Shown: positions 11,178 to 22,619 of the stretch, piece after piece
Layout: the number at the start of each line of letters is the position of its first letter
Numbering within the stretch: position 1 is the first letter of the stretch
Source of the DNA: Datnioides undecimradiatus
Taxonomy: Eukaryota; Chordata; Actinopteri; Lobotiformes; Datnioididae
Reading direction: 5' to 3'
Assembly (NCBI GenBank): GCA_008933995.1
Contig: WARS01004015.1
Location: forward strand, 415,001 to 479,000
Length of the DNA: 64,000 nt
The notes under the pieces: model-generated
The model's input: the letters and a program-made list of their open reading frames with translations, nothing else
Database searches by the model: none
What the model was told of the DNA's origin: nothing
Made by a program: the position numbers and the translations under genes

Positions 11178-13227
11178 GTCTGGCTCCATAATGAGCAGCT
11201 TAACAGTGGAATAAAAACTGGGCATTTTCCTTCCCCTTTGCTCCTCTCGACCTCGCAGTTCGGCCGTAAAAAACCCCAAAATCATTTTGAACCTTCTCAG
11301 AATTCAAGTTTAACGTCACAACATTTTAATTCTCTTGACATTTATTTGATTGTTTGGCTGTTGTTGATGTTGAAAATGCATTATTTAACGTCTCAAAGTT
11401 GTTGTCTTGTTCGATACGAGTCCTCAGGTGTTTAAATTGAGGAGGTCAGATGTTCGTTAAGTCTTCTCCGCTCGTTTTTTGTTTGTTTTCTCTAAATAAG
11501 TTGTTTGTTTTGATGAAAAGCCGATTAAACGTCAGTTAAAGTGCGGCGTGTGTTGGTTGATTGGCTCGTTAGCTGTCTGATGAGCTGCATGTTCAGGGCG
11601 CTTGTTCGGGTGTTTGGTGACTTCCTGCATTCAGTCCGTTTCCCGGTTGAGGAGCCGTTGATCTTAACTGTTAGATGCACGAATCTGTTGCTGTTTGTCG
11701 ACTCAACCGTCAGTGGCTCGTTGCTCGTTGACGAATCGGTCGGTAAGTTGAAATAAAGTCAGACGAGGACGCAAACAGACGCACAAACAGTCGACGGCTG
11801 AGTTCACGGCAGGAGAGGAGAGGAAAGAGGGAATAGGGAAGCGATGAGAATAGAACCCGTATTCTTTCCTCTCGCCCGGAGGCCTTTTCTACTTCCCAGT
11901 CTGCTCCGAGTGGAAAATAAACAGAGGAATATTCCACACCTCTTTGTCTCTCCTTTGCCCTCCTGCGCGTCTCATCTCTACCTTCATCTCTCCGTCTTTC
12001 CAGTTTTGGAACAGAAGGTAGGAAAAGATTCAGATTTAATGCCTCGCTTTCACAGAGTCACGTGGCCGCAAAGGCTGTCTTTCGTCCGCCGACGATCGTC
12101 CGCCGACGATCGTGGTCGAGACTTTTCACTTGCTTCCTTCCTCTTTGCTGGCGCTGGAATCTGCTCCTCAGAGCGGGACCAGAACTCCAAACGATGGGCT
12201 GGTTATCTGCCAAACGCCGGGCCCAGAAGACAAGCCCACCGGTCGCAGCCGCGAGTTGCCAAAGTCTGGCTGGTGGTAGTTTCCCACCCTGCAGCCATGT
12301 TTTCCAGATGTTGTGTACTCGAATCCAACTTGTGACCTTGTTGCACGTCGTCCCCTCTGAGTTTTTCCTTTCATCGGGTTTTCCCTCGCTCTTTCCACGC
12401 TCACGAGCAGCGATTAACAAACAGAAGTGCGTTTAAAAACCACGCAAATGTCATGAATTCAGCGCCTGTGTGTGCATTTTGTATCAGAGCAGTGGAGCTT
12501 CAAAGGAGAGAGACGTAATGCACTTGAAGTTGGATGGTTCCTGCGTTCCTGTCGCAGCCCCTCTCGTGCTCGTCTGCTGCACCCCTTGAACTCTTCGTTG
12601 ACTTATCAGAAAGTATTTTTACCTGTGGCGCGCAGGAAGTTTCCAGTTGACTCCGAACAGCTGACAGGAAGATGGTTTTGGCTGATTCTTATCTTTCTCC
12701 GTGGTGACACGAACGTTTTTTGGGTTTTTTTGTGGTGCATGTTGTCGTTTTTTTTCCGTGAAACCCTTAACATTTAAAAATGACAAGATTATGGTTTTTT
12801 AAAATGACACCGCTCTAAGAATAGGCCCCCAGAGCATCAAACGTGGTCAACCCACCGCTAAAAATAGTCCCCGGCAACGGCGCTATTTTAGAAAAAGTCA
12901 CGCACTGATGCATTTTTGGTTTTGGTAAAGAAAAACACCAGTTTCACACTTTAACGTTCAATGCTCCTACTGTGTTTGGTGCAATTAAACACATCTTGGG
13001 CTTATCAAACCTCAGAAATGTACATTTTTGTTGATCTAAAAGCCAAATATTCTGTAAAAATCTGAGAAACATGGTGCACTTAGAAGCTGTGACCGCGTCA
13101 GTGTGTCTCTGCAGTTATTGGGAGGTGAAATCACATCTAATCACTGTAAAAAAAGTCTTAAATTTTAACATTATTGTGCATTATATTGAGAATATCTCCA
13201 CTTATTTAGCTTAAAATCTCATTTTTC
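11178..13227. other. Noncoding stretch, AT-rich towards its end
   Basis: Contains a 14-bp tandem duplication (CGTCCGCCGACGAT, 12083-12110). The interval 12800-13227 resembles old fish repeat DNA (AATAGTCCCCGGCAACGGCG) and leads into the foldback element. No gene recognised. Confidence 0.5.
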
Positions 13228-13481
13228 AAATCCACCAGACTCCATTGACAAAAACAGCGATTTTAGCTCAGAAAACAGCAGCGGCTGGTCTGCGGCTGCC
13301 TCGCTCTGTTGGTTAATTTGTGTTATTGTGTCACTTTGGCGCTTTTAAGAGTTAGCTCAGATCGACCGAAGTCACACAGGTACACAAACAAACCAATCAA
13401 CAGAGGCGGCGGCAGAGCAGCGACGCCTGTGTTGCGTGAGCTAAAATCGATGTTTTTGTGAATGGAGTCTGGTGGACTTTT
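13228..13481. mobile_element. Foldback (MITE-like) DNA element with about 43-bp terminal inverted repeats
   Basis: The left arm (13228-13270, containing CCACCAGACTCCATTGAC and CGATTTTAGCTCA) is an inverted copy of the right arm (13437-13480, TGAGCTAAAATCGATG and AATGGAGTCTGGTGG), with only a few mismatches. The interior is also partly self-complementary. No coding capacity, so non-autonomous. A related half-copy lies at 30672-30822. Confidence 0.75.
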
Positions 13482-14110
13482 GCAAGAGCGACTTTAAAGC
13501 CTGTTCCCCATTATAACGGGCTGTCTGACATCAAGATAAAGCATAAATATTCCAATTAAAGTGTATTAATGTGGATAAAGTGTATGACCCATCCACAGCA
13601 GAGCGTTGCCTAGCTTCCTTGACTACCCCCCCCACCCACACCCCCCTTTAAACGGCGTCTGAACCAGATTTTTGTTGCTGACTCGTCAAAGTTGCAGGTT
13701 CCTCGTCGTCTACAAACGCAATAATTCATGCGCCTCTCCCTCTAAAGCCCGCGGCGCCGCGTCACTTGCATCAGCTTCGTTAGACTTCCATAACATTCAC
13801 ATTCACGTCCCCGCCGCCCCGTCCGATTGCCATATTTGGGCGATAACCACGAGGTGGCGTGCTCGGGTCTTGTGCACGAGCGGCTTGTGTGTCAAAGGTC
13901 ACCAGACGGGAACGAAAGTCGCCATCGGTCCAGCGCCTGTGGTTTTGTAATCAATAAGCTGATCAGTTCCCCGTCTGGGTCGCGGCGCTCGGGCCGAACA
14001 GAACAGGGTCATTATGGGTAAAACATGCGGAGGAGCTGCGTTGTGCATTAACTGCGATGGTGTGTCGGCAGAGAGAGAAGATCATTTTCCTCTTTGGAAA
14101 AGCTCCGCTC
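13482..14110. other. Unique noncoding stretch
   Basis: Only a C-rich patch (13626-13650) stands out. Confidence 0.5.
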
Positions 14111-14121
14111 AGACGGACGGA

Positions 14122-14150
14122 AACACACACACACACACACACACGGCAGT

Positions 14151-14187
<37 letters not shown>

Positions 14188-14188
14188 G
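14122..14188. repeat. (CA)n-(TG)n inverted microsatellite hairpin
   Basis: A CA array is followed after CGGCAG by a TG array, flanked by AAACAC and GTGTTTT, so the whole block folds on itself. Confidence 0.85.
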
Positions 14189-14302
14189 ACAGACATGAAA
14201 CAGAAAAACAGTGTCATAGTTTTTCCCTGCCTGTCGTCCTGGCAGACCGGAGCGCAAGAGGACGACTCGGAAAAATCTGATCTCAAAACAGCCGTCCTGC
14301 TG

Positions 14303-14421
14303 CGAGTGTGTGTGCGCGTGCGTGTGTGTGTGTGTGTGTGTGTGCGGCACATGTGACCGTCCACTTCTCCGCCGCCGCGCGTTTTGATGTTCCATCCATT
14401 ACATTGTCGGTAGCATGTGGA

Positions 14422-14458
<37 letters not shown>

Positions 14459-14491
14459 CGGCTTTTCCATCAGCCGTGTGTGTGCGTGTGT

Positions 14492-14527
<36 letters not shown>
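14303..14527. repeat. Three TG arrays
   Basis: TG arrays at about 14303-14344, 14427-14457 and 14480-14527. Confidence 0.85.
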
Positions 14528-14529
<2 letters not shown>

Positions 14530-14595
14530 CCGCTCCTGCCCATTTTTAAACCATGTGGCTGAAAAGACGTGAATCAGATGAATTGAAGAACTTTC

Positions 14596-14815
14596 TCCTC
14601 CCTCTCTCTCTCTCACCCCTCTCTCCCCCACTTTGCTCCCCCTCTGGCTTTGTCTCTCCACCTCCTCCCCCCTCATTTTCCGCCTCCCTCTCTCTCTCCC
14701 CCCGTCTCCCTCTTTCTCCCCTTCACCTCATCCTGCCCCCTACATGTCTCACCCTTGCTTCCTCCTTCACCTCTCTCCTCCCCTTTCCTCTCTCTCTCTC
14801 TCTCCTCTTGCTGAA
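14596..14815 (+). repeat. Pyrimidine-rich (CT)n stretch
   Basis: CTCTCTC and CCTCC words over about 220 bp, almost no purines on the + strand, followed by a short TG array at 14837. Confidence 0.75.
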
Positions 14816-14879
14816 GAAGTTAGTGTGTGTTTCTAAATGTGTGTGTGTGTGTGCGTGACAGGAGATGATGATGAGGAAG

Positions 14880-17316
14880 GGGGGGTCTCCCACACCTCCG
14901 GTGACCACTTCCTCCACGGCGTCCTGTTTACTTCCTGTTGCTACAGTGGCCCGGATTCCTCAAGAAATGCATGGACTTTGTACACACAAAGCTCTACCTT
15001 GCGCATGCACACACAGAATCACACACACACAAAACACTCTTTTGTGGTGGTCAAAGCCCTGCTCTCTGGCGGCGTGCAGTTTAAGCTGGCCCGGACCTTT
15101 TGAATTTCTTTCTGCAGAACTTTTAGCGGGCTGTCGTCCTGTGCTTGTCCGGCTGCTGTCGAACATCCTCAGTGTCAAACGCTGAAGTCGTTAAACTGCA
15201 GCCTGATGAGTCGGCGCCTCGGCGACCGGGCCCGGCTCCGGGCCTCTGATTGGTTCGTTATCGTCCCTCACTTCGGGTTGTACGCTCCATTTGAGGAGTT
15301 TATGAACCGATGCTGCAGTTTATTTAAATGCGGGCTGAATAAAGCGTCGTTGCACCTGCAGCAGACGCCCATACCTTTGTCTGCATCCGCGTGGCGCCAG
15401 AGTTTAAATGATGACCACGTCGTTTTTATTCAAGCGTATTGATTTTATGCGACACACGCGTGTCGCAGTTTCGATGGCACCAATCAAGCGGCTTTAAAAT
15501 CACATATTCAGCTCTTATGATAACATTAATTCCTGTTTTTGAGAGAGACGTGAGTCGTTCTGCTACATGAACCGGCTGGCGTCTCCTGGAACTGGTGAAG
15601 ACAAAGAGACATTTCACAATAAGAGCCTCAGAGCAGGAAAGAAAGAAAAACTGCTGTTTGTGTGTCCCGGACTTTTAAAACGGCCTTGAAAGAGTTGCCG
15701 GGAACAGATTTTACTCCTCTGTTGTCCTGAAGTTTAATGTGACTTTGCTGCAGAGCCGGCGTGAGTTAAAGCCGTGGTGTGTCTTCTCTTGCAGGACGGC
15801 CCTGTGAGGACCCTTTACTGTCGGGACTCCCGCTGAAACCCAACTGAGCATGTGCAGACCAGCAGGTAGTATTGTGGTCTAGACTCGCTGAGGCGTGCTA
15901 GGAGGTTTTCTTGAAGTCTTGCTCTTTATAGTTGGCATGTGTGAGTTTGTGCGTGTGTGTGTTTGTGTGATAAGTGTCACAGCCCAGCCATAAACGCGCA
16001 GGAGGAGCGGGGCGGCGTGCGTTTGGGCCGTGAACGTCTCCATCCTCTTATCGACATCTCTGCACAGATAATCAGAGCACATCTACAGCTCACACGCGCA
16101 GGGTGAACCAGGGTCGTATCCATAACCACCTGGGACAGTTTTTGGTTTTTATTTTCCGCTCAGATGAAAAGATCGCAGAGATGCGCTCAAATGACATAAA
16201 CAACCGCCGTCCGTGCACAGAGTTCCAAACAGCGGTTTCTGCATCTGCTAACCACGTGGGTCGTAAATCCAGCTCAGGCGCGGGTCTCCAGCTTTGCATC
16301 AGTGCTGGTCGTTTGGAGCTCCCTGTCCACTCAGGAAGACCATGAGTTGTCTAAATAGGATAAGCCGCCAAGAGCATGCTTCACCTTAAAAGGAGATTCT
16401 CGGTGCCTGAACCAAAGCGAAGTGCGGCATGTCTGAGATGCTCCTCAGCGGCTCTGTTTTGAGGCGGTTTACGTTGCTAACCTAGACAAAGCCGAGGTAG
16501 CTCAAAGCGGGAAGCAGCGGCTGACCCTCAAATAAAGCTGAGAATCACAAAAATAGCGGCTGCTGCAGCGTCGCGGTCAAGCCACGTTTCGCATCCTCTG
16601 CGACCACGTGCGTGTGCTGCAAACTCCTGTCTGAATGCATTTAGCAGCAGGCTAGCGTCGCATGCTAGCATCAATCAGAAATGGCAGCCATAACGTTGTT
16701 TCGGCCCGTTTCACAGCTTCTGGAGTAAAACCTTTTTGTTGACCCTGTCTGCGCACGCCGGCCCAGCGGCAGGAAGTGCTTGTCTGCAGACTGAAGCCGT
16801 TCCTCAGCGCGTCGGCGTGTTGGCTCTGCTGGTTTCGGGTCAGACAGCAGCTGCTCTCTGATCTGATTTGACCGGTTTCTCGTCTGTTTTAACACATTTT
16901 ACCTGACGTTACAATGCGGAGGCGACCGTTGCGGCGTTTACGCTGCTTTTTATGGCGTTTTGCTTCGCTTTGTCGGCGTTCTAATTCAATTTTGACTGTT
17001 TCTTGTGCTTTTATAGATCCGTCGAGAATCACCAGTCGCGCTGGTTGCACTGGTTTCTCTGGCGCTTTTCATTTACTGGTTTCTGAAGCGATTTGACTGG
17101 TTAGCGTTGTTTCTGATGGCTGTCCCAGCTGCGCAGCGAGCCGCACTGGTTTCACTGGTATTTTGGGTATTTCTGCTGACTCTGCTCCGTGACCGGCTGG
17201 CTTCTGAGCTGGTTTCACCGGAAACAAAACAAGGAGAATCTCGAGGAGTTAAAACAGCAGGAGGGGACAGTTTTCAATGTGACCGCGAACAGGAAATGGA
17301 ACAAAGTCAGCTGTGA
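14880..17316. other. Mostly unique noncoding stretch
   Basis: Short CA words at 15010-15032; the possible exon at 15795-15865; a loose recurrence of CTGGTTTC at 17040-17220. No gene recognised. Confidence 0.5.
15795..15865 (+). other. Possible 71-bp noncoding exon
   Basis: TGTGTCTTCTCTTGCAG at 15778-15794 is an excellent acceptor, and AGCAG/GTAGTA at 15866 an acceptable donor. The 71 bp between is unique, repeat-free sequence. It may be an early untranslated exon of hivep2. Chance occurrence cannot be excluded. Confidence 0.3.
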
Positions 17317-17345
17317 CACACACACACACACACACACACACACAT
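17317..17345. repeat. (CA)n microsatellite
   Basis: About 14 CA units. Confidence 0.9.
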
Positions 17346-17476
17346 TCCTGGGAGCTGAATTACCTTCAGTCGAAGTAGCCGGGATGATTTTGGTTTGACG
17401 CAGACTTTGTGGTTGGTGGACCGAGAAAAAAATAAGAGAGTGTACTGTAAAAGGATACGCTACCTGCCCGGACACG

Positions 17477-17477
<1 letters not shown>

Positions 17478-17521
<44 letters not shown>
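17478..17521. repeat. (CA)n microsatellite
   Basis: About 22 CA units. Confidence 0.9.
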
Positions 17522-17525
<4 letters not shown>

Positions 17526-17851
17526 TAATATAAGCATCCTCCCGGCAGGACCCAGTACTACGAGCCAAAATAAGATAATAAGATACTGTGAAAACGACAA
17601 ATCATTGCAAAACGCTGCGCTGAGGAGACAGCTCTGGGTGTTTGGGGGAGCAGGGGAGAGGAGTCAAGTGAGGCTGTGATGATGGCTTTCATGATCACAC
17701 ACACACCTAGAGAAATCACTGGCTCCCAGCAGCCTGCTGTGTGCCAAGGTTATGAAATAATTTGCGTGCGCGCCTTTCGACAACAATCCTTCCCAGCTTC
17801 TTCATTCAAGCCGAGGCACGACTCTGGAAAGATAAAAATAGCACCTCGCTG

Positions 17852-17856
<5 letters not shown>

Positions 17857-17914
<58 letters not shown>

Positions 17915-17918
17915 CCTC

Positions 17919-17963
<45 letters not shown>
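17857..17963 (+). repeat. Long (CT)n array
   Basis: About 107 bp of CT dinucleotides with a few CC interruptions. The complement is (GA)n, a GAGA-type, triplex-prone tract. Confidence 0.9.
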
Positions 17964-17965
<2 letters not shown>

Positions 17966-17999
17966 ATTTCCATCTTTCCTCTCTCACCCCCCCACTCGG

Positions 18000-18900
18000 T
18001 CTCATATTGATGCAGCTGTCCAGCTCAGCTCCAGCACAGGGGTGCTCGTGAGGTCGGGGCTTCGAGGATTTTAAACTCCCCCGCGCTCCCCGGTGAAAAT
18101 GTAGCTTCAGTCGACACGATACACCCTCGTGCTGTGAACCGAACGGCGCGGCAATGGCATCAGATGCGTCGAGTTTACTCTGCGCCCGTGGGGGACGTCA
18201 AACTCAAATCACGGGCCGCCGCAGTGTTTGGGTAGAGCCAAACAGCAGAACAACTCAGGGGGTAAACGCACCCACGCTTGGTTTATTGACAGCGTGCGAG
18301 GATCCAGTTGCCCCTGACAACCCCCAGGGGCGGCAGAGAGAGGCGCCCCTGAGCACGAAACCCGGTTTGCCTTCGCAGCCCGGCGCGGCGGCAGCGACGT
18401 AAATGGAAATACATGTTCGCATGAGGACGGGAGGAGGAAATGCACGCGAGGCGGGCAGGTGGCGCGCAGCTGGGATAGTAACTCTACACTGGCTGCGAGT
18501 ATTGAAAATGATAAGCCATAAAAAAGAAAAAGCAGCCAGATTATTTGTGGATGAGCAGCAGAGCGCCTGCTGTCGATTAGAGCCGGAACAAACTTGTTAG
18601 CGACGACGGCGACTATGCCAAAAGCACTTTCCTCAGCTAACGCAGCGTCTCGCTCTCCCGGGCCGCCGGCCTTCAGGGCACGTAAAGCACGAGCAGGTTG
18701 AGAGAAAAGGCGAGCCGGCGACGCTCGAGTCGTGTTGTTATCACAGCGGCACAACTGCGACGCCAGAAACAGGGCGCTGTGGCCGACGCTGATCCGGCTA
18801 AACGCGGCACGCGAGCGGAGACGCGTCAGGAATCCAAACTGGGCACAAAGGAGTCGGCGAGCGGTTTGATGATTATGAAACACGTGTGAGTCAGAGCGGG
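18000..18900. other. CpG-rich unique block
   Basis: Rich in CG dinucleotides and C+G. It carries a 224-codon antisense open frame (18209-18883) with no recognisable domain, probably open by base composition. Could be a CpG island or regulatory block; no TATA or clear first exon seen. Confidence 0.35.
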
Positions 18901-18959
18901 GCTTTTATTTGTTTTTTATTTTACAGTCGGATCCAAACTCCCGCGGTCACACACTCACC

Positions 18960-19210
18960 AAATGAATGAACATCCTTTGGAAAATGCTGCTCATCCTTCC
19001 AGGAGAGGGTCTCTAATCAGAGCATTAGAGGCGCTGCGGGCTTTTCCCTGATGCAGCGGCGCACTGAGGCCGCTTATGGTTTATTTTCTCCTTTATTATT
19101 GTTATTATTGTTAGTATTGTTATTATCAGTCATCTAAATGCAAGCTGGGTGTAATCAGCCACATCAACGATAAACTACATGCATTTAAACAAAATACCAA
19201 ACAAAATGCA
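18960..19210. promoter_or_regulatory. Candidate conserved noncoding element
   Basis: Unique sequence with ATTAGAG, TTATTATTGTTATTATTG and ATGCATTTAAAC words and no repeats. It looks like an enhancer-type element, but conservation cannot be tested here. Confidence 0.25.
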
Positions 19211-19970
19211 GTTGAATTGAGTGAAAAAGCTCTTTAGGCTTCATCCGCCGCCTCCTGAAGTGCCCATAAGGCCAAAGCCAACTTTAACTACAGGTGCTGT
19301 TGTGTGCAACCGTGCAAAAGAAAACACAGAAATGGATAAAAAAAACAGAGTAATCGAGTATTTTTCCTTCGTGGTTTCACAGTTTCTCCTTGGCAGAAAT
19401 TGGCCCCTTAAATAACAATATGTGACTTGATCATGTGAAGAAGTGCATCTTAACTGCAAAATCTGCAGAGGCTGAGGGAGTTTCAGCTCTTTAATCGTGA
19501 GCGGTTCTTGGCCAGCGTTTCGGGGCCACATGCAGCGATTTGTAGGAAAACCTCTTAAAAACAGGCGAGCAGCACACTAACGGCAGGGAAAGCGCGGTGG
19601 GATGAAGCAGCTAGCAGCTAACAGAGCAGATGTTTTGCGGCAGAGACCAAAAACAGAGCTAAAGGAACCCGAAATCACTTAAAAATTAAATAATTCGCCT
19701 CTCTGAGAGACGTCTCCAGCTTTGCTCTGTTGTCGTCGCTGAGCTGCTGCTTCTCCGAGTTTCCTCGCTGCGTTTCTCGAAGGTTGGCTGGCGGGGAGCG
19801 TGAGACTCTTTAATCTGACCGCTCCTCGTCCCGAAAGGCCTCATCGAATCAGCCGTAACCTTCAGCGTTAAGCTGAAGCGTCTGCAACAAGCTTGTGGCC
19901 TTGTGGGAAGCAGCCTTGCTACCGATTAACCTTTTTCTCAGGCACTTAATAACGTGTAATGTGGCCGCTT

Positions 19971-19972
<2 letters not shown>
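19211..19972. other. Unique noncoding stretch
   Basis: Nothing recognised. Confidence 0.5.

Positions 19973-20008
<36 letters not shown>
19973..20008. repeat. (CA)n microsatellite
   Basis: About 18 CA units. Confidence 0.9.
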
Positions 20009-20806
20009 TAGAAGCGCGTGCATGCGCTTTTGATAATGCATCTGTTTGCAAAACACAGATGATGTCACTAATGACTTCCTCATTCTGCAGAAACGATAGG
20101 GAGTTTTCCTGAAAGAGTTCACTTGAGTTCAAGTCCACCCGGACCATCGTTGCCTCTGGATCCTCAGAGATTCTCCGGAGAAGCCGCTCAAACGTTTCAG
20201 GTCAGGACACGTTAAAAACACTTAGACGTCAGAGTCAGAGCCCTTCACTTTCCGTTCTCAAGCTGTTTGGATAATTACACGCATCATGCCGGTGTTTGTT
20301 AGAAACACTTCAGCCGACCCTCTACTGACTCTGGCGTCTCCTGCATCAGCGTGCAGTAAGAACAACTCCGCATAACCACCAGTGTCACTTTAGGTTTGCC
20401 GCGAGCAGAAAATTAGGTTCTGGAGCAGCGAGTTCAGTTTGCCGCCTTGATAGCGGACGGATCCGACTGGCCTTTAAGCATCTCAGATTTCTGTCTTTAA
20501 AACCTCTCCAAAGGACAAACAGATCGAAGGTGAAGGCCCCTGAAGGTCCAGGTCCAGGTCCAGGTCAGGGTAAAGGCGAGCTGAAGTACGGAGCGTCTTC
20601 CGTCGTCTTTCGCCCGGTTTGCGTGGTTTTATTTTGAAATCCGAGCTCCTTGGGCCGCAGCTCGAGTCGGTTTCTGTTTGTCTGCGTCGCTCCGCTCCAT
20701 CCTCTTCTCTCCCTTCCCTCCAGTTAAAAACTCAAACATCCATCACTGGCACGACTGTCACTCGTGTGTTGCCAAAGCAATAAAATACATAACAATCTGG
20801 AACTCG
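20009..20806. other. Unique noncoding stretch
   Basis: Only a short CCAGGT hexamer repeat at 20548-20572 stands out. Confidence 0.5.
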
Positions 20807-21002
20807 TGTGTGTGTGTGTGTGTGTTGATGTATTTCCCATCAGTCCTGGTCATCCTTACCCAACCCTTTCCCAGGAATCCACCACCCAGCTCACTCGAAG
20901 CAAAGTGTGAGTCAGCTGTTTGACTTTCCACTAAAACAGGAGCGGAGACAAAACACTTCAATTATTTGAAAATAGACATGATGTGCTGTCCAGCAGCGTG
21001 TC

Positions 21003-21034
<32 letters not shown>

Positions 21035-21046
21035 GCGTGTGCGGTC
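20807..21046. repeat. Two TG arrays
   Basis: TG at 20807-20826 and 21002-21042. Confidence 0.85.
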
Positions 21047-21169
21047 ACACCTGCAGACACTTGTGCAACCTGCAGGACTGGACGAACCGGGTTCTTGTTT
21101 GTGTTCTGTGTGTTTGTTTGTTAAATGGTTCATTAGCAGAGGAAAAATAAGAATCCCTTAATATTTAAA

Positions 21170-21390
21170 TTAGGCGCTCGGCCTCGTGGGGCCCATTATG
21201 ATCACGAATGGCGATATTGGCGCAAACACCTGCCACAGGAAGCAGCTGGGCGTCTAATGCAGCGCCGGCAGCGCTGCCTTCAGCGAAATGTTTCAGGAAG
21301 GAACACATCAGTCGCAGGGAAAATCCCAAATCGTTCCCATGCGTTCGACCACGCGGACCGCTCCACATGTGACGGTCACATGGTCCTGGT
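21170..21390. promoter_or_regulatory. Candidate conserved noncoding element
   Basis: Repeat-free, with GGGCCCATTATGATCACG, ACACCTGCC and the E-box palindrome CACATGTG. Enhancer-like by appearance only. Confidence 0.22.
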
Positions 21391-21821
21391 GCGTTCTCGG
21401 GCGGCTTAGTGGCGATGACTTATTTGTGTGATGTGGGCCAGGGGGCTTGTGGTTGATGTCACCGCCTGTCAGCGGCGTGTTGTGATGAGTCCCGTCTGTA
21501 GTTTTGGGGTGAATTCACTTCCTGTAAGCTCCACGGTCAGACGTGATCTGGCGCTCGAAACAACTGATGGTCGTGATTCGGTCCCAGCGCCCTGAAAAGG
21601 TTGCAAGAGCCTTGTCATTGGACACTGTGACATGCCGTTAGTGAAACCTGATTGGACGAACCACACTGTGCTGCGTCCGAGCAGCTCGTGAAAACACAGA
21701 TTTAAGGGTTGTTATGAACCGAATCCGCGCCGTTTTCCTGCAGGTCACTCCTGTTTACCTCCTCTCCCATGTGACTTGAACGCAGCATTCCTGCGGCGTT
21801 ACAGCACTCTCTACTCCTGAT

Positions 21822-22011
21822 TGTGTGTGTGTGTGTGTGTGTGTGGATACTCAAATACCCAGAATGCCATTGGGGTGACAAAGCAAACTAGCTGTGAGAT
21901 TATTAGTTTGTAGGATGACAGAGCGGAGGAGGAGGCGAGGAAGAGTGTCATCCCTCCATCTCTGGTGTCAGGGTCACCATCAGACTCCACCCACGCTCAC
22001 TGGAACGCGCG

Positions 22012-22053
<42 letters not shown>
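21822..22053. repeat. Two TG arrays
   Basis: TG at 21822-21845 and 22011-22052, followed by a CT-rich run at 22120-22265. Confidence 0.85.
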
Positions 22054-22054
<1 letters not shown>

Positions 22055-22573
22055 CACAGCATGTGTTTCCCATCTGGTTCCACCCAGTCCCTCAACACTG
22101 AGTTCACGCTGACCTCGTTCCCTCGCTTTCTTTCCTTCTTTCGTTCTCTCTTTCACCATCTCTCTCTCCCTCCCTCTCCCTCACCCATTTTCTCCCCCCT
22201 ACTCCCAGGCTCTCTCACCCCTCCTCCCTCCCTCGCCCCTCACTGCCTCCCTCCATCCCTCCTTTACTTTCATTTCATCGGTGTAACACAACACCTCCAC
22301 CTCACGTTTCGTCTCAAGTGTGTTTGTCTGTGTTTGACACTGTGATGTCATCGACCCGACGCCCCCCCGGCCCCCTCCCGTGCAGGATGCGGCGCATGTC
22401 GTCACCCTCCGCCTGGCTCGCCGCTCGCCGCTCTGCGTCCCGCGCCGCTAAAGATAACCATCGACATGTGATTTAATCTAATTATGAGCCTTTAAATCCC
22501 ATTTGTCCCACTCCGAAGGGTGAACCCGCCAACCGGGGGATGATTTCACTCGTTTGCGTGCAGTTTACACACT

Positions 22574-22613
22574 CCACACCCACACACACCCACACACACC
22601 CACACACACACAC
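22574..22613. repeat. (CCCACACACA)n short array
   Basis: CACACACC units repeat about four times and end in CACACA. Confidence 0.75.
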
Positions 22614-22619
22614 ATTTGA

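Noticed and set aside
18209-18883. 224-codon antisense open frame
   Set aside because: No recognisable domain and no splice context. It lies in CpG-rich DNA where stop codons are rare, so it is most likely open by composition.
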